From contig JAFYCU010000154.1 in the NCBI GenBank assembly GCA_017545095.1, positions 1 to 49,171 on the forward strand: a DNA stretch of 49,171 nucleotides, written 5' to 3'. This DNA comes from Muribaculaceae bacterium (GTDB lineage: Bacteria > Bacteroidota > Bacteroidia > Bacteroidales > Muribaculaceae). Position numbers and translations under genes: made by a program. Of the stretch, positions 32,489 through 42,190 are shown piece after piece (position 1 is the first letter of the stretch; every line of letters begins with the position of its first letter). The notes beneath the pieces were generated by a model. It saw only the letters and a program-made list of their open reading frames with translations. It searched no databases and was not told the DNA's origin.

Positions 32489-33463
32489 ATGACCGAACTA
32501 AAGGAGATTAAGGCGACCCTGCAGCCCGAGCTTGACCAGCTTAATGCCATTATCAAGGCCACCCTGCAGAGCGACACGGAGCTGATGAACAGCATCGTGG
32601 AGCAATACTTGCGCACCAAGGGCAAGCAGCTGCGTCCGCTGCTCGTGTTGCTGAGCGGCAAGCTGTTTGGCGGCATCGACGACCGCGTGCTCTATGCCGG
32701 TGCGGCCATCGAGATGCTCCACAATGCCTCGCTCATCCACGATGATGTCATCGACCAGTCCACGCAGCGGCGTGGAGTGCCCACCATCAGCAGTGTGTGG
32801 AGCAACCATGTGGCCGTGCTGGTGGGCGACTTCTTCGTGACCGGTGCCTTGCGTTGCGCGGTGAAGACCGGCGACACTCGCATCCTCGACACGCTGGCTG
32901 CTATGGGCGGCGACCTCTCGCTGGGCGAAATCAACCAATACGACAACGCTCGCACGCGCAATATCGACGAGGCTACCTATCTGCGCATCATCAGCAAGAA
33001 GACGGCCTCGCTCTTCGAGAGTTGCGTGGCTGTGGGCGGCTATGCGCGCCAGGCTCCTGAGCAGCAGCTCAACGACTTGCGCCACTATGCGCACCTGATG
33101 GGCATCTGCTTCCAAATCAAGGACGACACGTTCGACTACTTCGACGACCCCACCGTGGGGAAGCCCACCGGCAACGACCTGCGCGAGGGCAAAATCACGC
33201 TGCCACTCATCCATGCCCTGCAACGCACCGACATGGCCGAACACCAGCAGATGCAGGCACTAGCCCGCAAGGAACAGCTCACCACGGCCGACATTGAGCT
33301 GCTGGTGGACTTTGCCAAACGAGCCGGCGGCATCGACTATGCCTACCACACCATGCAACGCCTGCGCTCCGAGGCCGATGCCATCCTCAATCCCTATCAG
33401 CCCAACGACACCATCGAGGCATTCCGACAAATATTTGCCTACATCATCCAGCGCAAGAACTGA
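32489..33463 (+). CDS. Polyprenyl diphosphate synthase
   Basis: The protein has 324 residues from the ATG at 32489 (a TTG precedes by 6 bp). It makes long-chain prenyl diphosphate for menaquinone from IPP and an allylic starter, in the cytoplasm. First aspartate-rich motif LIHDDVIDQS, then GKQLRPLLVLLSG, and second motif IKDDTFDYFDD, then GNDLREGKITLPLIHAL. The residues before the first motif are medium-sized, consistent with a long-chain (IspB/HepT-like) enzyme, but chain length is not certain. rnhB follows in the same direction. Confidence 0.93.
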   Translation: MTELKEIKATLQPELDQLNAIIKATLQSDTELMNSIVEQYLRTKGKQLRPLLVLLSGKLFGGIDDRVLYAGAAIEMLHNASLIHDDVIDQSTQRRGVPTISSVWSNHVAVLVGDFFVTGALRCAVKTGDTRILDTLAAMGGDLSLGEINQYDNARTRNIDEATYLRIISKKTASLFESCVAVGGYARQAPEQQLNDLRHYAHLMGICFQIKDDTFDYFDDPTVGKPTGNDLREGKITLPLIHALQRTDMAEHQQMQALARKEQLTTADIELLVDFAKRAGGIDYAYHTMQRLRSEADAILNPYQPNDTIEAFRQIFAYIIQRKN

Positions 33464-33496
33464 CACTGGGTGAGATGTGATAAACCCATATATCCC

Positions 33497-34096
33497 ATGC
33501 TTCAACCCTATCTTCTTGCCGGTCGTGTGGAGGCTGGCTGCGACGAAGCGGGTCGCGGTTGCCTTGCCGGCCCGGTGACGGCTGCCGCAGTGATACTGCC
33601 GCCCGACTTCAGCAACGATCTGCTCAACGACAGCAAGCAGCTCACCGAGCGCCAGCGCGACCGCTTGCGCCCCATCATCGAGCGCGAGGCGGTGGCTTGG
33701 GCGGTGGCGATGGTGGAGCCAGCGGTGATCGACCGCATCAACATTCTGGCGGCTTCCATTCTGGCCATGCACCAGGCCCTCGACCAGCTCGCGGTGCGCC
33801 CCGAAGCGCTGCTCATCGATGGCAACCGGTTCCGGCCCTATCGCGATATTCCCCACACCACCATTGTGGGAGGCGATGGCAAGATGATGAGCATTGCCGC
33901 TGCCTCGGTGCTGGCCAAAACGCACCGCGATGAGCTTATGCGCCAGCTGGCCCTGCAGTTCCCCCAATATGGCTGGGAACGCAACAAGGGTTACCCCACC
34001 CGTGAACACCGTGCGGCCATTGCCAAGCACGGCCCCACCCCGTACCACCGCAAATCGTTCCAACTGCTTGAGCAGCCCACGCTGTTCGACATCTAA
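33497..34096 (+). CDS. rnhB: Ribonuclease HII
   Basis: The protein has 199 residues from the ATG at 33497; a GTG 27 bp upstream is in frame. It cuts RNA in RNA-DNA hybrids and removes single ribonucleotides from DNA. Motifs are [14 protein letters not shown] with two catalytic acidic residues, [20 protein letters not shown] and [14 protein letters not shown], then [12 protein letters not shown]. It lies between the polyprenyl synthase gene and mfd and is probably co-transcribed with them. Confidence 0.96.
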   Translation: MLQPYLLAGRVEAGCDEAGRGCLAGPVTAAAVILPPDFSNDLLNDSKQLTERQRDRLRPIIEREAVAWAVAMVEPAVIDRINILAASILAMHQALDQLAVRPEALLIDGNRFRPYRDIPHTTIVGGDGKMMSIAAASVLAKTHRDELMRQLALQFPQYGWERNKGYPTREHRAAIAKHGPTPYHRKSFQLLEQPTLFDI

Positions 34097-34110
34097 CCTC
34101 CACACCAAGC

Positions 34111-37100
34111 ATGGACATACAACAGCTGTGCGACTTGATATGCACACCGGCACGCCGGAAAGCCCTTGAGCGGCTGGTGCGCTCCACCCGGCAGCACGAG
34201 GTGTCGCTCGATGGGTTAGCCGGCTCGGCACTGGCCGTGCTCTGCACCGCCCTACCCCGGCTCGCGCACCCTTACCTGCTCATCGCCAGCGATGCCGACG
34301 AGGCAGGCTATCTCTACAACGACCTCGTGCAGCTCACCGACGAGCAGCAAGTGCTCATCTTCCCCTCGGGCTACAAACGCCACATCAAGTATGGCCAGGC
34401 CGATGCGCCCAACGCCATCCTGCGCACCGAGGTGCTGGAGCGGTGGCACACCAGCGAACGGTTGCGCTGGGTGGTGACCAGCCCCGAAGCCCTAGCCGAG
34501 CGCGTGGCGTCGCGCGAGCTGGTGGAGCGCAGCACGATAGGCTTGGCCGTGGGCGACACGGTGGATATGAGTCAGACGGTCGACCGCTTGGTGCAACTGG
34601 GGTTTTCGCGCGTCGACTACGTTTACGAACCAGGGCAGTTCTCGGTGCGTGGGTCGCTGCTCGATGTGTTCTCCTACAGCCACGAGCTGCCGCTGCGCAT
34701 CGACTTCTTTGGCGATGAAATCGACAGCATACGCTCGTTCAACATCGAGACACAGCTCAGCGAGCGCAACGAGCAGCAGGTGAGCATCGTGGGCGAGCAT
34801 GCCGGTGAGGCAGCCGCCGGTGTGTCGCTACTCGAATATGTGGGTGCCGACACCATGTTGGTGTGCCGCAACGTGGACCTGGTGGCGGCCACGGTGGCCG
34901 AGGTGGCCCGTCAGGGGCGTTCACACCTGGCCGCGCTGGCCGATGAAGGCGATGCGCAGGCCATGGCACACATCGTGGATCCCGACAGCTTTGCCCGGCA
35001 GCTGCATGCCATGCGCTGCCTGAGGCCGGGCTACGGTGCCGATGGCAGCGACAACAGCCCCGTGCGCCTCGCGCTGCAATGCACGCCGCAGGGCATCTAC
35101 CACAAGAATTTCGACCTGATTGCCGAATCGTTTACCGAGTTGCTCTCGCAAGGCTACAAGATATTCATTCTCAGCGACAGCGAAAAGCAAATCCAGCGTC
35201 TGCGTCTCATCTTCGACGACCGTGGCGACGACATCCACTTCGAGCCAGTGTTGCGCACCCTGCACGAGGGGTTCATCGACAAGCAGCAGCGGCTGTGCGT
35301 GTTCACCGACCACCAGATTTTCGACCGTTTCCACAAATACAGCCTGCGCAACGAGCGGGCACGCTCGGGCAAGCTGGCACTGTCGCTCAAGGAACTCAAC
35401 CAAATCGAGGTGGGCGACTACATCGTGCACGAAGACCATGGCATCGGCAAATTTGGCGGGCTGTTGCGCACCGGCATCAACGGCACCATGCAGGAACTCA
35501 TCAAGCTCACCTACCTGAATGGCGACCAGGTGTTTGTGCCCATCCATGCGTTGCGCAAATTGTCGAAATACCGTGGCCGCGAGGGCGAGCAGCCTCGGCT
35601 GAACAAGCTGGGGTCGGGTGCCTGGAACAAGATGAAGGCACGCGCCAAGAGCAAACTCAAGGACATCGCTCGCGACCTAATTCAGCTCTATGCCACACGT
35701 CGCGAGCAGCAGGGCTTCGCCTTCTCGCCCGACAGCTACCTGCAGCAGGAACTCGAGGCCTCGTTTATCTACGAGGACACTCCCGACCAACTCAAGGCCA
35801 CTCAGGCTGTCAAAGCCGACATGGAACGCACGCAGCCCATGGACCGCCTGGTGTGCGGCGATGTGGGGTTCGGCAAGACCGAGGTGGCTATCCGCGCAGC
35901 CTTCAAAGCCGCCGTGGATGGCAAGCAAACGGCAGTGCTCGTGCCCACCACAGTGCTCGCTTTCCAGCACTATAACACCTTCAGCGACCGGCTTAAGGAC
36001 TTCCCCGTGCGTGTCGACTACCTGAGCCGGGCACGCAAACCCAAAGAGGTGAAGCAGGTGCTGGCCGACCTGGCCGAGGGCAAAATCGACATCATCATCG
36101 GCACCCACAAACTGGTGGGAAAAACGGTGAAATTTAAAGACTTGGGTCTGCTGGTCATCGACGAGGAGCAGAAGTTTGGCGTGGCCGTCAAGGAGCGCCT
36201 GCGGCAGATGAAGGCCAATGTGGACACGCTCACCATGAGTGCAACCCCCATTCCGCGCACGCTGCAATTCTCGCTCATGGGCGCCCGCGACTTGAGTGCC
36301 ATCAACACCCCGCCGCCCAACCGCTACCCCATCTACACCACGCTCACCAACATGAGCGACGAGGTGGTGAGCGAGGCCATCAACTTCGAGCTCTCGCGCA
36401 GCGGGCAGGTGTTTGTGGTGAGCAACCGCATCGACTCGTTGCGCTACCTCGAGACCAAGGTGCGCCGCCTGGTGCCCGATGCCCGCGTGGCCGTGGGACA
36501 TGGGCAGATGCCGCCCGACCAACTCGAGCAGGTCATCATCGACTTCTCGGCTCACGACTACGATGTGCTGCTGGCCACCACCATCATCGAGAACGGCGTG
36601 GACATGCCCAATGTGAACACTATCATTATCCACAACGCGCACAACTTCGGCCTGAGCGAGCTACACCAGCTTCGCGGCCGTGTGGGCCGCAGCAGCCGCA
36701 AGGCATTCTGCTACCTGCTGGTGCCCTCGCTGGGACACCTCACCCCAGTGGCTCGGCGACGGCTCCAGGCCATCGAGAGCTTCAGCGACCTGGGCTCGGG
36801 CATACACATCGCCATGCAAGACCTCGACATTCGCGGTGCGGGCAACCTGCTCGGAGCCGAGCAGAGCGGCTTTATTGCCGACCTGGGTTACGAGACCTAC
36901 CAGCGTGTGCTGTGCGAAGCTGTGCTGGAACTGCGCACGCAGGAGTTTGCCGACACCTTTGCCAACACTGCCGATGGCGACGGAGCTACCGACTTTGTCA
37001 CCGACTGCGCCATCGACACCGACCTGGAGCTGCTGTTCCCCGCCACCTATGTGCCGCAGGAAAACGAGCGCATCACTCTCTATCGCGAGCTCGACGGCAT

Positions 37101-37497
37101 GGACACCGATGAGCAGATTGCAGGCTTTGAGGCACGTCTGCTCGACCGCTTCGGCCCCATTCCCGACGAAGCCCGCGAACTCATCCGCGTGGTGCCGCTC
37201 AGGCGTGTGGCACGCTCGCTCGGCATCGAGAAAATCGCCCTGCGCATGGGCGAGAAGGTGGATGGAAAGCCCGGTGAACGCGACCACGACATGTATGTCT
37301 ACTTCGTGGGGCAGGAAAACGTGGCCTACTACCAGAGTGCCGCCTTCGGGCAGATGCTGCAATACCTGCAACGCAATCCGCTGCGGTGCAAAATCCGTGA
37401 GAAAAACGGCCGCCGCTCGCTGCTCATCGGCTCCGTGCCCACCGTGGCCGAGGCTCTGCACATCCTGCGCCACATCACCCAGCTGCCGCCAGCCTGA
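34111..37497 (+). CDS. mfd: Transcription-repair coupling factor Mfd
   Basis: The protein has 1128 residues, full length for the family. It displaces RNA polymerase stalled at DNA damage and recruits UvrA. The N-terminal UvrB-like part is present (ASDADEAGYLYNDL, FGDEIDSIRSF). The RNAP-interaction domain follows (VGDYIVHEDHGIGKFGG). The RecG-like translocase has Walker A GDVGFGKTEVA near residue 585, DEEQKFGV near 682, MSATPIPRTLQFS and the helicase C part HGQMPPDQLEQ, then LRGRVGRSS. The C-terminal TRCF domain follows. It starts 14 bp after rnhB. Confidence 0.97.
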   Translation: MDIQQLCDLICTPARRKALERLVRSTRQHEVSLDGLAGSALAVLCTALPRLAHPYLLIASDADEAGYLYNDLVQLTDEQQVLIFPSGYKRHIKYGQADAPNAILRTEVLERWHTSERLRWVVTSPEALAERVASRELVERSTIGLAVGDTVDMSQTVDRLVQLGFSRVDYVYEPGQFSVRGSLLDVFSYSHELPLRIDFFGDEIDSIRSFNIETQLSERNEQQVSIVGEHAGEAAAGVSLLEYVGADTMLVCRNVDLVAATVAEVARQGRSHLAALADEGDAQAMAHIVDPDSFARQLHAMRCLRPGYGADGSDNSPVRLALQCTPQGIYHKNFDLIAESFTELLSQGYKIFILSDSEKQIQRLRLIFDDRGDDIHFEPVLRTLHEGFIDKQQRLCVFTDHQIFDRFHKYSLRNERARSGKLALSLKELNQIEVGDYIVHEDHGIGKFGGLLRTGINGTMQELIKLTYLNGDQVFVPIHALRKLSKYRGREGEQPRLNKLGSGAWNKMKARAKSKLKDIARDLIQLYATRREQQGFAFSPDSYLQQELEASFIYEDTPDQLKATQAVKADMERTQPMDRLVCGDVGFGKTEVAIRAAFKAAVDGKQTAVLVPTTVLAFQHYNTFSDRLKDFPVRVDYLSRARKPKEVKQVLADLAEGKIDIIIGTHKLVGKTVKFKDLGLLVIDEEQKFGVAVKERLRQMKANVDTLTMSATPIPRTLQFSLMGARDLSAINTPPPNRYPIYTTLTNMSDEVVSEAINFELSRSGQVFVVSNRIDSLRYLETKVRRLVPDARVAVGHGQMPPDQLEQVIIDFSAHDYDVLLATTIIENGVDMPNVNTIIIHNAHNFGLSELHQLRGRVGRSSRKAFCYLLVPSLGHLTPVARRRLQAIESFSDLGSGIHIAMQDLDIRGAGNLLGAEQSGFIADLGYETYQRVLCEAVLELRTQEFADTFANTADGDGATDFVTDCAIDTDLELLFPATYVPQENERITLYRELDGMDTDEQIAGFEARLLDRFGPIPDEARELIRVVPLRRVARSLGIEKIALRMGEKVDGKPGERDHDMYVYFVGQENVAYYQSAAFGQMLQYLQRNPLRCKIREKNGRRSLLIGSVPTVAEALHILRHITQLPPA

Positions 37498-37594
37498 CCA
37501 AGGTATGACTTGGGGAAAACTTGTTGCAGTTGCACTTTATAATTGGCTGAATAATTACTCTTCAGAAGTTTTTTAGCAAAAAAATGCAAAATGA

Positions 37595-37626
37595 TTTGGC
37601 GGTGGTGGCAACGTGTTGTAACTTTG
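37595..37626 (+). promoter_or_regulatory. Promoter of the rubredoxin-rubrerythrin gene
   Basis: TTTG (37595-37598), 20 bp, TAACTTTG (37619-37626): consensus with exact spacing, ~45 bp upstream of the ATG. Confidence 0.85.
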
Positions 37627-37670
37627 CCGCAAACAATTTATCTATTCACTAATTAAAGCAACTTACTACT

Positions 37671-38222
37671 ATGGCAAAGAAATGGATATGCACTGTGTGC
37701 GGTTATGTGCACGAGGGTCCGGAACCCCCCGAAAGGTGTCCGCAATGCAAGGTGCCCGCATCGAAGTTTAAAGAGCTCAACGAGGACGAGGGCTTGACGT
37801 TTGTGGCCGAGCATGAGCTGGGCGTGGCTCGCGGTGTGGACCCCGAGATTCTGCAAGGACTCAAGGACCACTTCAACGGTGAGTGCAGCGAGGTGGGCAT
37901 GTATCTGGCCATGTCGCGCCAAGCCGACCGCGAAGGCTACCCCGAAGTGGCCGAGGCCTTTAAGCGCTATGCCTGGGAGGAGGCCGAGCATGCCGCCAAG
38001 TTTGCCGAGCTCCTCGGCGAGGTGGTGTGGGACACCAAGACCAACCTGGAGAAGCGCATGAACGCCGAAGCCGGCGCTTGCGAGGACAAACTCCGCATCG
38101 CCAAGATGGCCAAAGCGCAGAACCTCGACGCCATCCACGACACCGTGCATGAGATGGCACGCGACGAGGCACGCCACGGACAGGGTTTCCAAGGGCTCTA
38201 CAACCGCTACTTCAAGAAGTAG
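37671..38222 (+). CDS. Reverse rubrerythrin (N-terminal rubredoxin, C-terminal di-iron)
   Basis: The protein has 183 residues. The N-terminus [12 protein letters not shown] and [10 protein letters not shown] is a rubredoxin-type Fe(Cys)4 centre. The C-terminal ferritin-like domain has [22 protein letters not shown], then [14 protein letters not shown], giving the ExxH pairs of a di-iron site. Such proteins reduce hydrogen peroxide with electrons from NADH via rubredoxin partners in anaerobes. The domain order is opposite to the rubrerythrin at 40608. It has its own promoter and a terminator (38278). Confidence 0.93.
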   Translation: MAKKWICTVCGYVHEGPEPPERCPQCKVPASKFKELNEDEGLTFVAEHELGVARGVDPEILQGLKDHFNGECSEVGMYLAMSRQADREGYPEVAEAFKRYAWEEAEHAAKFAELLGEVVWDTKTNLEKRMNAEAGACEDKLRIAKMAKAQNLDAIHDTVHEMARDEARHGQGFQGLYNRYFKK

Positions 38223-38277
38223 AGTGTGAGCCAAGTGGCTGAAGAAAGAACCATAAATCGTTTCATAATCTGAGTTT

Positions 38278-38311
38278 AGCCGCTGCATCGCATGGTGTAG
38301 CGGCTTTTTTA
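38278..38311 (+). terminator. Intrinsic terminator of the reverse rubrerythrin gene
   Basis: AGCCGCT (38278-38284) pairs with AGCGGCT (38299-38305), followed by a T-run. Confidence 0.85.
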
Positions 38312-38343
38312 GTTTTTTCCGAAATTTTGAGTGCCGAATGCAA

Positions 38344-38432
38344 GTAGAGCCGCATCCCGATGCAGATTCCCCGATGCAGATTCCCCCCTTCACGATGTCA
38401 CCCCACGCGGCCATCAGCCGCACCGGCTCTAC
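38344..38432. repeat. Repeat element with GTAGAGCCG inverted ends
   Basis: GTAGAGCCG (38344-38352) is inverted at 38424-38432. The interior CATCCCGATG is shared with the hairpin array at 41622-41736. No coding potential. Confidence 0.6.
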
Positions 38433-38475
38433 ATGAATAAGTAGGGCTCTACTGTGCTGAAGGCGCGTAGGTGGC

Positions 38476-38650
38476 TTTGCGTTTTCTCTCGGCTTGCACG
38501 ATGTTGCGCTGCGCGCGAAATTAGGCTGCGCCTCGGAAAACTGCAAATAAATTTGCGTTTTCTCTCGGCTTGCACGATGTTGCGCTGTGCGCGAAATTAG
38601 GCTGCGCCTCGGAAAACTGCAAATAAATTTGCGTTTTCTCTCGGCTTGCA
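38476..38650. repeat. 76-bp promoter-carrying tandem repeat, array 1
   Basis: Two full 76-bp units (38476-38551, 38552-38627) and a partial third from 38628. The units begin TTTGCGTTTTCTCTCGGCTT. The third unit is where the functional-looking promoter of the next gene is formed; the first two have a damaged -7 (GATGTTGC). The same unit recurs at 45154. Confidence 0.92.
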
Positions 38651-38659
38651 CTAATTTTG
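38628..38659 (+). promoter_or_regulatory. Promoter of the Na/phosphate symporter gene, inside the repeat
   Basis: TTTG (38628-38631), 20 bp, TAATTTTG (38652-38659). The -33 and the spacer belong to the 76-bp repeat. Confidence 0.75.
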
Positions 38660-38724
38660 TAACGAATTTATAACTTGCAGGGGTTGCGTTGGCGACAACT
38701 TTGCATAACTTATTGATTTTCAGT

Positions 38725-40548
38725 ATGAATTATTCGTTTTTAGACTTTCTGAAGCTGATTGGCTCGGTGTGTCTGTTCCTCTATGGCATGAAGGTGATGA
38801 GCGAGGGGTTGCAAAAAGCTGCCGGCAACCGACTGCGCTCAATCCTGTCGGCCATGACCCGCAACCGATGGATGGGAATCATCACCGGTATCGTGATCAC
38901 AGCGCTCATCCAAAGCTCCAGCGCTTCCACCGTGATGGTGGTGAGCTTCGTGAATGCGGGGCTTGTGAAACTGGCCGAGTCGGTGGCCGTGATTCTGGGT
39001 GCCAACATCGGCTCCACGTTCACCACATGGATTGTGGCCTTTTTCGGCTTCTCGATGGACACCTCGCTGTTCACGCTGCCGCTGCTGGCCATCGCTGTGC
39101 CCATGCTGTTCACCAAAAAGAGTCATTATAAGTCCATCGCTGAGTTCCTGATTGGATTCGTGTTCCTGTTTATGGGCTTGGCAGCCATCAGCGCCAATGT
39201 GCCTAACCTGAAAGAGTCGCCCGAGGTGTTCGAGGCACTCAAGCAGTATTCCTCGCCCACGTTTGTACACATGCTGCTCTTCTACGTCGTGGGCTTGTTG
39301 GTCACCATGGTGATCCAGTCGAGTGCGGCCACGTTCTCGATAGTGCTCATCATGGCCACCAAGGGATGGATACCCTTCGAGATGGGATGCGCCATGGTGC
39401 TGGGCAGCAATGTGGGCACCACCATCACACCGGTGCTGGCCTCGCTGGGCGGTAACATTGCCGCCAAGAAAGCCGCCGCAAGCCACGTGCTGTTCAACCT
39501 GGTGAGCGCCACGTGGATGTTTGTGGTGTTCTTCCCCTTTGTGAGAATGTCGGCCTGGGTCACACAGGCGTTGCCTTTCGGCTGGGTGGACCCCAACGCG
39601 CTCTACAGTGCCGTGCAGGCGGGGCAGGCATCCACTCAGCAGCTCATCGCCTCGATGTCGTGGGGACTCACCATCTACCATACACTCGACAAAACCGTGA
39701 GCATGATTGTGATTCTGCCGTTCTACAACCTGCTGGTGAAGGCGGTCGAGGCCCTGTTCCCGTCGAAGCAAACCGACAACGACACCGAGTTCAAGCTCAA
39801 GTACATCTCGGCCGGCCTGGGGAGCGCGTCGGAGCTCAACATCCTGTCGGCTCAGAAAGAGGTGGTGCTCATGGCCGAGCGCGTGGAGCGCATGCTGGGG
39901 ATGGTCAAGACGCTGCTGCACACCAAAATCGGAAGCAACGAGTTCAACGAGCTGTGCCAGCGGGTCGAGAAATATGAGGACATCAGCGACCGCATGGAAT
40001 ACGAGATTGCCAAGTTCCTCAACCAGGTGGTGGACGGCAAGCTGAGCTACGATGCCAAGATGCGCGTGGCCACCATGCTCAACATCGTGAGCGAGCTAGA
40101 GAGCATTGGCGACAGCTGCCTCAACCTGGCCAAGACCCTGCAGCGCAAGGGCGAGGCGCAGGCACACTTCAGCGACTACAACTACATGCACATCGACAAG
40201 ATGTTTGCCTATGTGAGCGAAGCCATGTGCAACATGCTTTCGGTGCTGTGCGACATGGACAACGTTACCGTCGACGACCTCACACGCAGCTACGACAAGG
40301 AACGGCAAATCAACGAATACCGCAACAAGTGTCGCGACGAGAACATCGAAAACATCAACGAGAAGAAGTATCCCTACTCGGCCGGCGTGTTCTATATGGA
40401 CGTGATTTGCGAGGCCGAGAAGCTGGGCGACTACATCGTGAATGTGATTGACAGCGTGGAGGAGCAGATGCGGCGCATCACCACCGACGAGGTGGGCAAG
40501 CCCATCATCGCCGAGCTCAACCCCGAAAAAGCCCCCCGACGCGACTGA
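38725..40548 (+). CDS. Na/phosphate cotransporter with PhoU-like domain
   Basis: The protein has 607 residues from the ATG at 38725; an in-frame TTG at 38689 lies upstream. The membrane part has two inverted repeats with the QSSSA signatures (ALIQSSSASTVMVVSFVNAG and VIQSSAATFSIVLIMATKG) that bind sodium and phosphate. The C-terminal ~200 residues are helical and PhoU-like (MLGMVKTLLHTKIGS, ELESIGDSCLNLAKTL). Family members import phosphate with sodium or control export. No pst genes are present. It is driven by a promoter in the repeat. Confidence 0.92.
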   Translation: MNYSFLDFLKLIGSVCLFLYGMKVMSEGLQKAAGNRLRSILSAMTRNRWMGIITGIVITALIQSSSASTVMVVSFVNAGLVKLAESVAVILGANIGSTFTTWIVAFFGFSMDTSLFTLPLLAIAVPMLFTKKSHYKSIAEFLIGFVFLFMGLAAISANVPNLKESPEVFEALKQYSSPTFVHMLLFYVVGLLVTMVIQSSAATFSIVLIMATKGWIPFEMGCAMVLGSNVGTTITPVLASLGGNIAAKKAAASHVLFNLVSATWMFVVFFPFVRMSAWVTQALPFGWVDPNALYSAVQAGQASTQQLIASMSWGLTIYHTLDKTVSMIVILPFYNLLVKAVEALFPSKQTDNDTEFKLKYISAGLGSASELNILSAQKEVVLMAERVERMLGMVKTLLHTKIGSNEFNELCQRVEKYEDISDRMEYEIAKFLNQVVDGKLSYDAKMRVATMLNIVSELESIGDSCLNLAKTLQRKGEAQAHFSDYNYMHIDKMFAYVSEAMCNMLSVLCDMDNVTVDDLTRSYDKERQINEYRNKCRDENIENINEKKYPYSAGVFYMDVICEAEKLGDYIVNVIDSVEEQMRRITTDEVGKPIIAELNPEKAPRRD

Positions 40549-40607
40549 GACCACCAGCCCAAACCCTTAGAACCCTATAAAACCCCATTTAAAAATAATC
40601 AACAACA

Positions 40608-41150
40608 ATGAAATCACTGAAAGGAACCCAAACCGAGAAGAACCTGCAGACGGCATTTGCCGGCGAGTCGCAGGCACGCAACAAGTACACCTACTATGCC
40701 TCCAAGGCCAAGAAAGACGGCTATGAGCAGATTGCAGCCATCTTCGAGGAGACCGCCAATCAAGAGAAGGAGCACGCCAAGATGTGGTTCAAGCACCTCG
40801 AGGGCGGTGCCGTGAAGAGTACGCCCGAGAACTTGCGCGACGCAGCCGCCGGCGAGAACTTCGAGTGGACCGAGATGTATCGCGAGATGGCCCGCGTGGC
40901 CCGCGAGGAAGGTTTCGACGAGATTGCCGACCAAATGGAGGGCGTGGCAGCCATCGAGAAAGCCCACGAGGAGCGCTACCTGAAGCTGCTCGCCAACATC
41001 GAGGGCGGGCTCGTGTTCTCGCGCGAGGGCGACGCCATTTGGCAGTGCCGCAACTGCGGACACATCCACATCGGCCCCAAGGCTCCCGAACGCTGCCCGG
41101 TGTGCGACCACCCGCAGGCACACTTCCAGCTCAAGCCCGAAAACTACTAA
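40608..41150 (+). CDS. rbr: Rubrerythrin
   Basis: The protein has 180 residues. The N-terminal ferritin-like di-iron domain (FAGESQARNKYTYYA, EETANQEKEHAKMWF, FEWTEMYREM, EGVAAIEKAHEERY) carries the expected Glu/His ligands, and the C-terminal rubredoxin centre is WQCRNCGHIHIG then APERCPVCDHP. It reduces hydrogen peroxide in the cytoplasm of anaerobes. It lies 59 bp after the Na/phosphate symporter gene and no own promoter was found, so co-transcription is possible. Confidence 0.96.
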   Translation: MKSLKGTQTEKNLQTAFAGESQARNKYTYYASKAKKDGYEQIAAIFEETANQEKEHAKMWFKHLEGGAVKSTPENLRDAAAGENFEWTEMYREMARVAREEGFDEIADQMEGVAAIEKAHEERYLKLLANIEGGLVFSREGDAIWQCRNCGHIHIGPKAPERCPVCDHPQAHFQLKPENY

Positions 41151-41408
41151 GCAACCCCGAGGCCACACACACGCAGGCCCTGAACGGGAAAGCCCTGACA
41201 CCTCATGCCGGGCTGCACCCGTCCAGGGCCTGTCTGCACGATACGCCCCATGAAGCTTGCATCACGCGCCAAAGCCGCAAAAACATGCTGAAGAGCATAT
41301 ATTTTAGTTAACTTCTCTAAAAACAAATGCTTGTTTCTTAATTTTCGCAAAATATAGCGATTTTTCTGCCGCAAAGTTATGTTGTAAAACATATGAGCAG
41401 TAATTTTG

Positions 41409-41567
41409 CATCGGTTTTTCATGGTAATAGTTTTTAAGGTTGTGAAAATCCAGGCGTCGTGACGACGGTTGCGCATTTTCATTGTTAATTAAAGGTTTAT
41501 GTTAATGGTATTAGAAGGTTAATTAGTTAAGCAATCCCCGACGTTGATGTCGAGGATTTTTTTTTGC
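41409..41567 (+). ncRNA. Candidate small RNA
   Basis: A TAATTTTG -7-like element (41401-41408) lies about 150 nt upstream of a terminator: ATCCCCGAC (41534-41542) pairs with GTCGAGGAT (41549-41557) with one mismatch, followed by a run of T. Between them is no open reading frame, and a TTAATTAAAGG-rich stretch. A GTTG 16 bp from the -7 is a poor -33. I cannot assign a known RNA family. Confidence 0.5.
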
Positions 41568-41621
41568 TTTTTTGCTACCGTCTCCCCAAACCCGTCCTAG
41601 GAAGGTTTTTTTTCGGAAGTT

Positions 41622-41736
41622 GCCGAGTCCTGTAGAGCCGCATCCCGATGCGGCTGATGGCCGAGTCCTGTAGAGCCAGCAGATGCGCTGGCCGAGTCCT
41701 GTAGAGCCGCATCCCGATGCGGCTGATGGCCGAGTC
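41622..41736. repeat. Tandem hairpin repeats with compensating arms
   Basis: Units at 41622-41659, 41660-41690 and 41691-41728 begin GCCGAGTCCTGTAGAGCC. Units 1 and 3 contain AGCCGCATC/GATGCGGCT. Unit 2 differs but still pairs (GCCAGC with GCTGGC). A fragment of a fourth ends at 41736. Confidence 0.9.
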
Positions 41737-41816
41737 AAGAAACAAGGAATTCTGACAATTAAAGACAACGGCTTGAACAGTCAACAAATTAAATACAAAT
41801 TTATTACAAATAATAA

Positions 41817-42054
41817 GATGCGAGATGCAAGATGCGAGACGGCTAACGCAAGAGCAGGACAATCACGTAATTCTAATCAGGAATTGAGGAATCTTCGCCT
41901 CGGCACGCTCAATCAAATTTCCTTCATTCCTCAATTCCTGACCTTAATTTTCATCCCATCCGCCAGCATTATCGATTATCCATTGTTAATTCCTGATGTT
42001 GTCCTTAATTGTCTGACACTTGCGTCAGCCAGCTTGATTCTTGCATCTCGCATC
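41817..42054. repeat. Large inverted repeat arrangement
   Basis: Two nested perfect inverted pairs: GATGCGAGATGCAAG (41817-41831) with 42040-42054, and CAGGAATTGAGGAA (41878-41891) with 41927-41940. Short matching AATTGTC/GACAATT blocks continue outward. No coding frame. Confidence 0.8.
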
Positions 42055-42190
42055 TTTCTTGTCCTTCATTGTCTTCGTTGTTTTCATTTTCTTAAGATAT
42101 GCGTTTTTTAAACGATGTGGCTGTGCATGTTGTGGAAAAGCATTACCTTTGCGGCGTGAATACTGTTGTGTGACTAACAATGTATATGCG

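Larger units (their letters stand above)
41151..42190. other. 1.0-kb repeat-rich spacer
   Basis: Holds a candidate small RNA (41409-41567), a hairpin repeat array (41622-41736) and a large inverted arrangement (41817-42054). A -7-like TACCTTTG at 42144-42151 may serve the next gene. No protein gene is supported. Confidence 0.7.

Noticed and set aside
41575..41862. Minus-strand frame with repeated SAISRIGMRLYRTR
   Set aside because: This is a translation of the hairpin repeat array, with no start or domain features.
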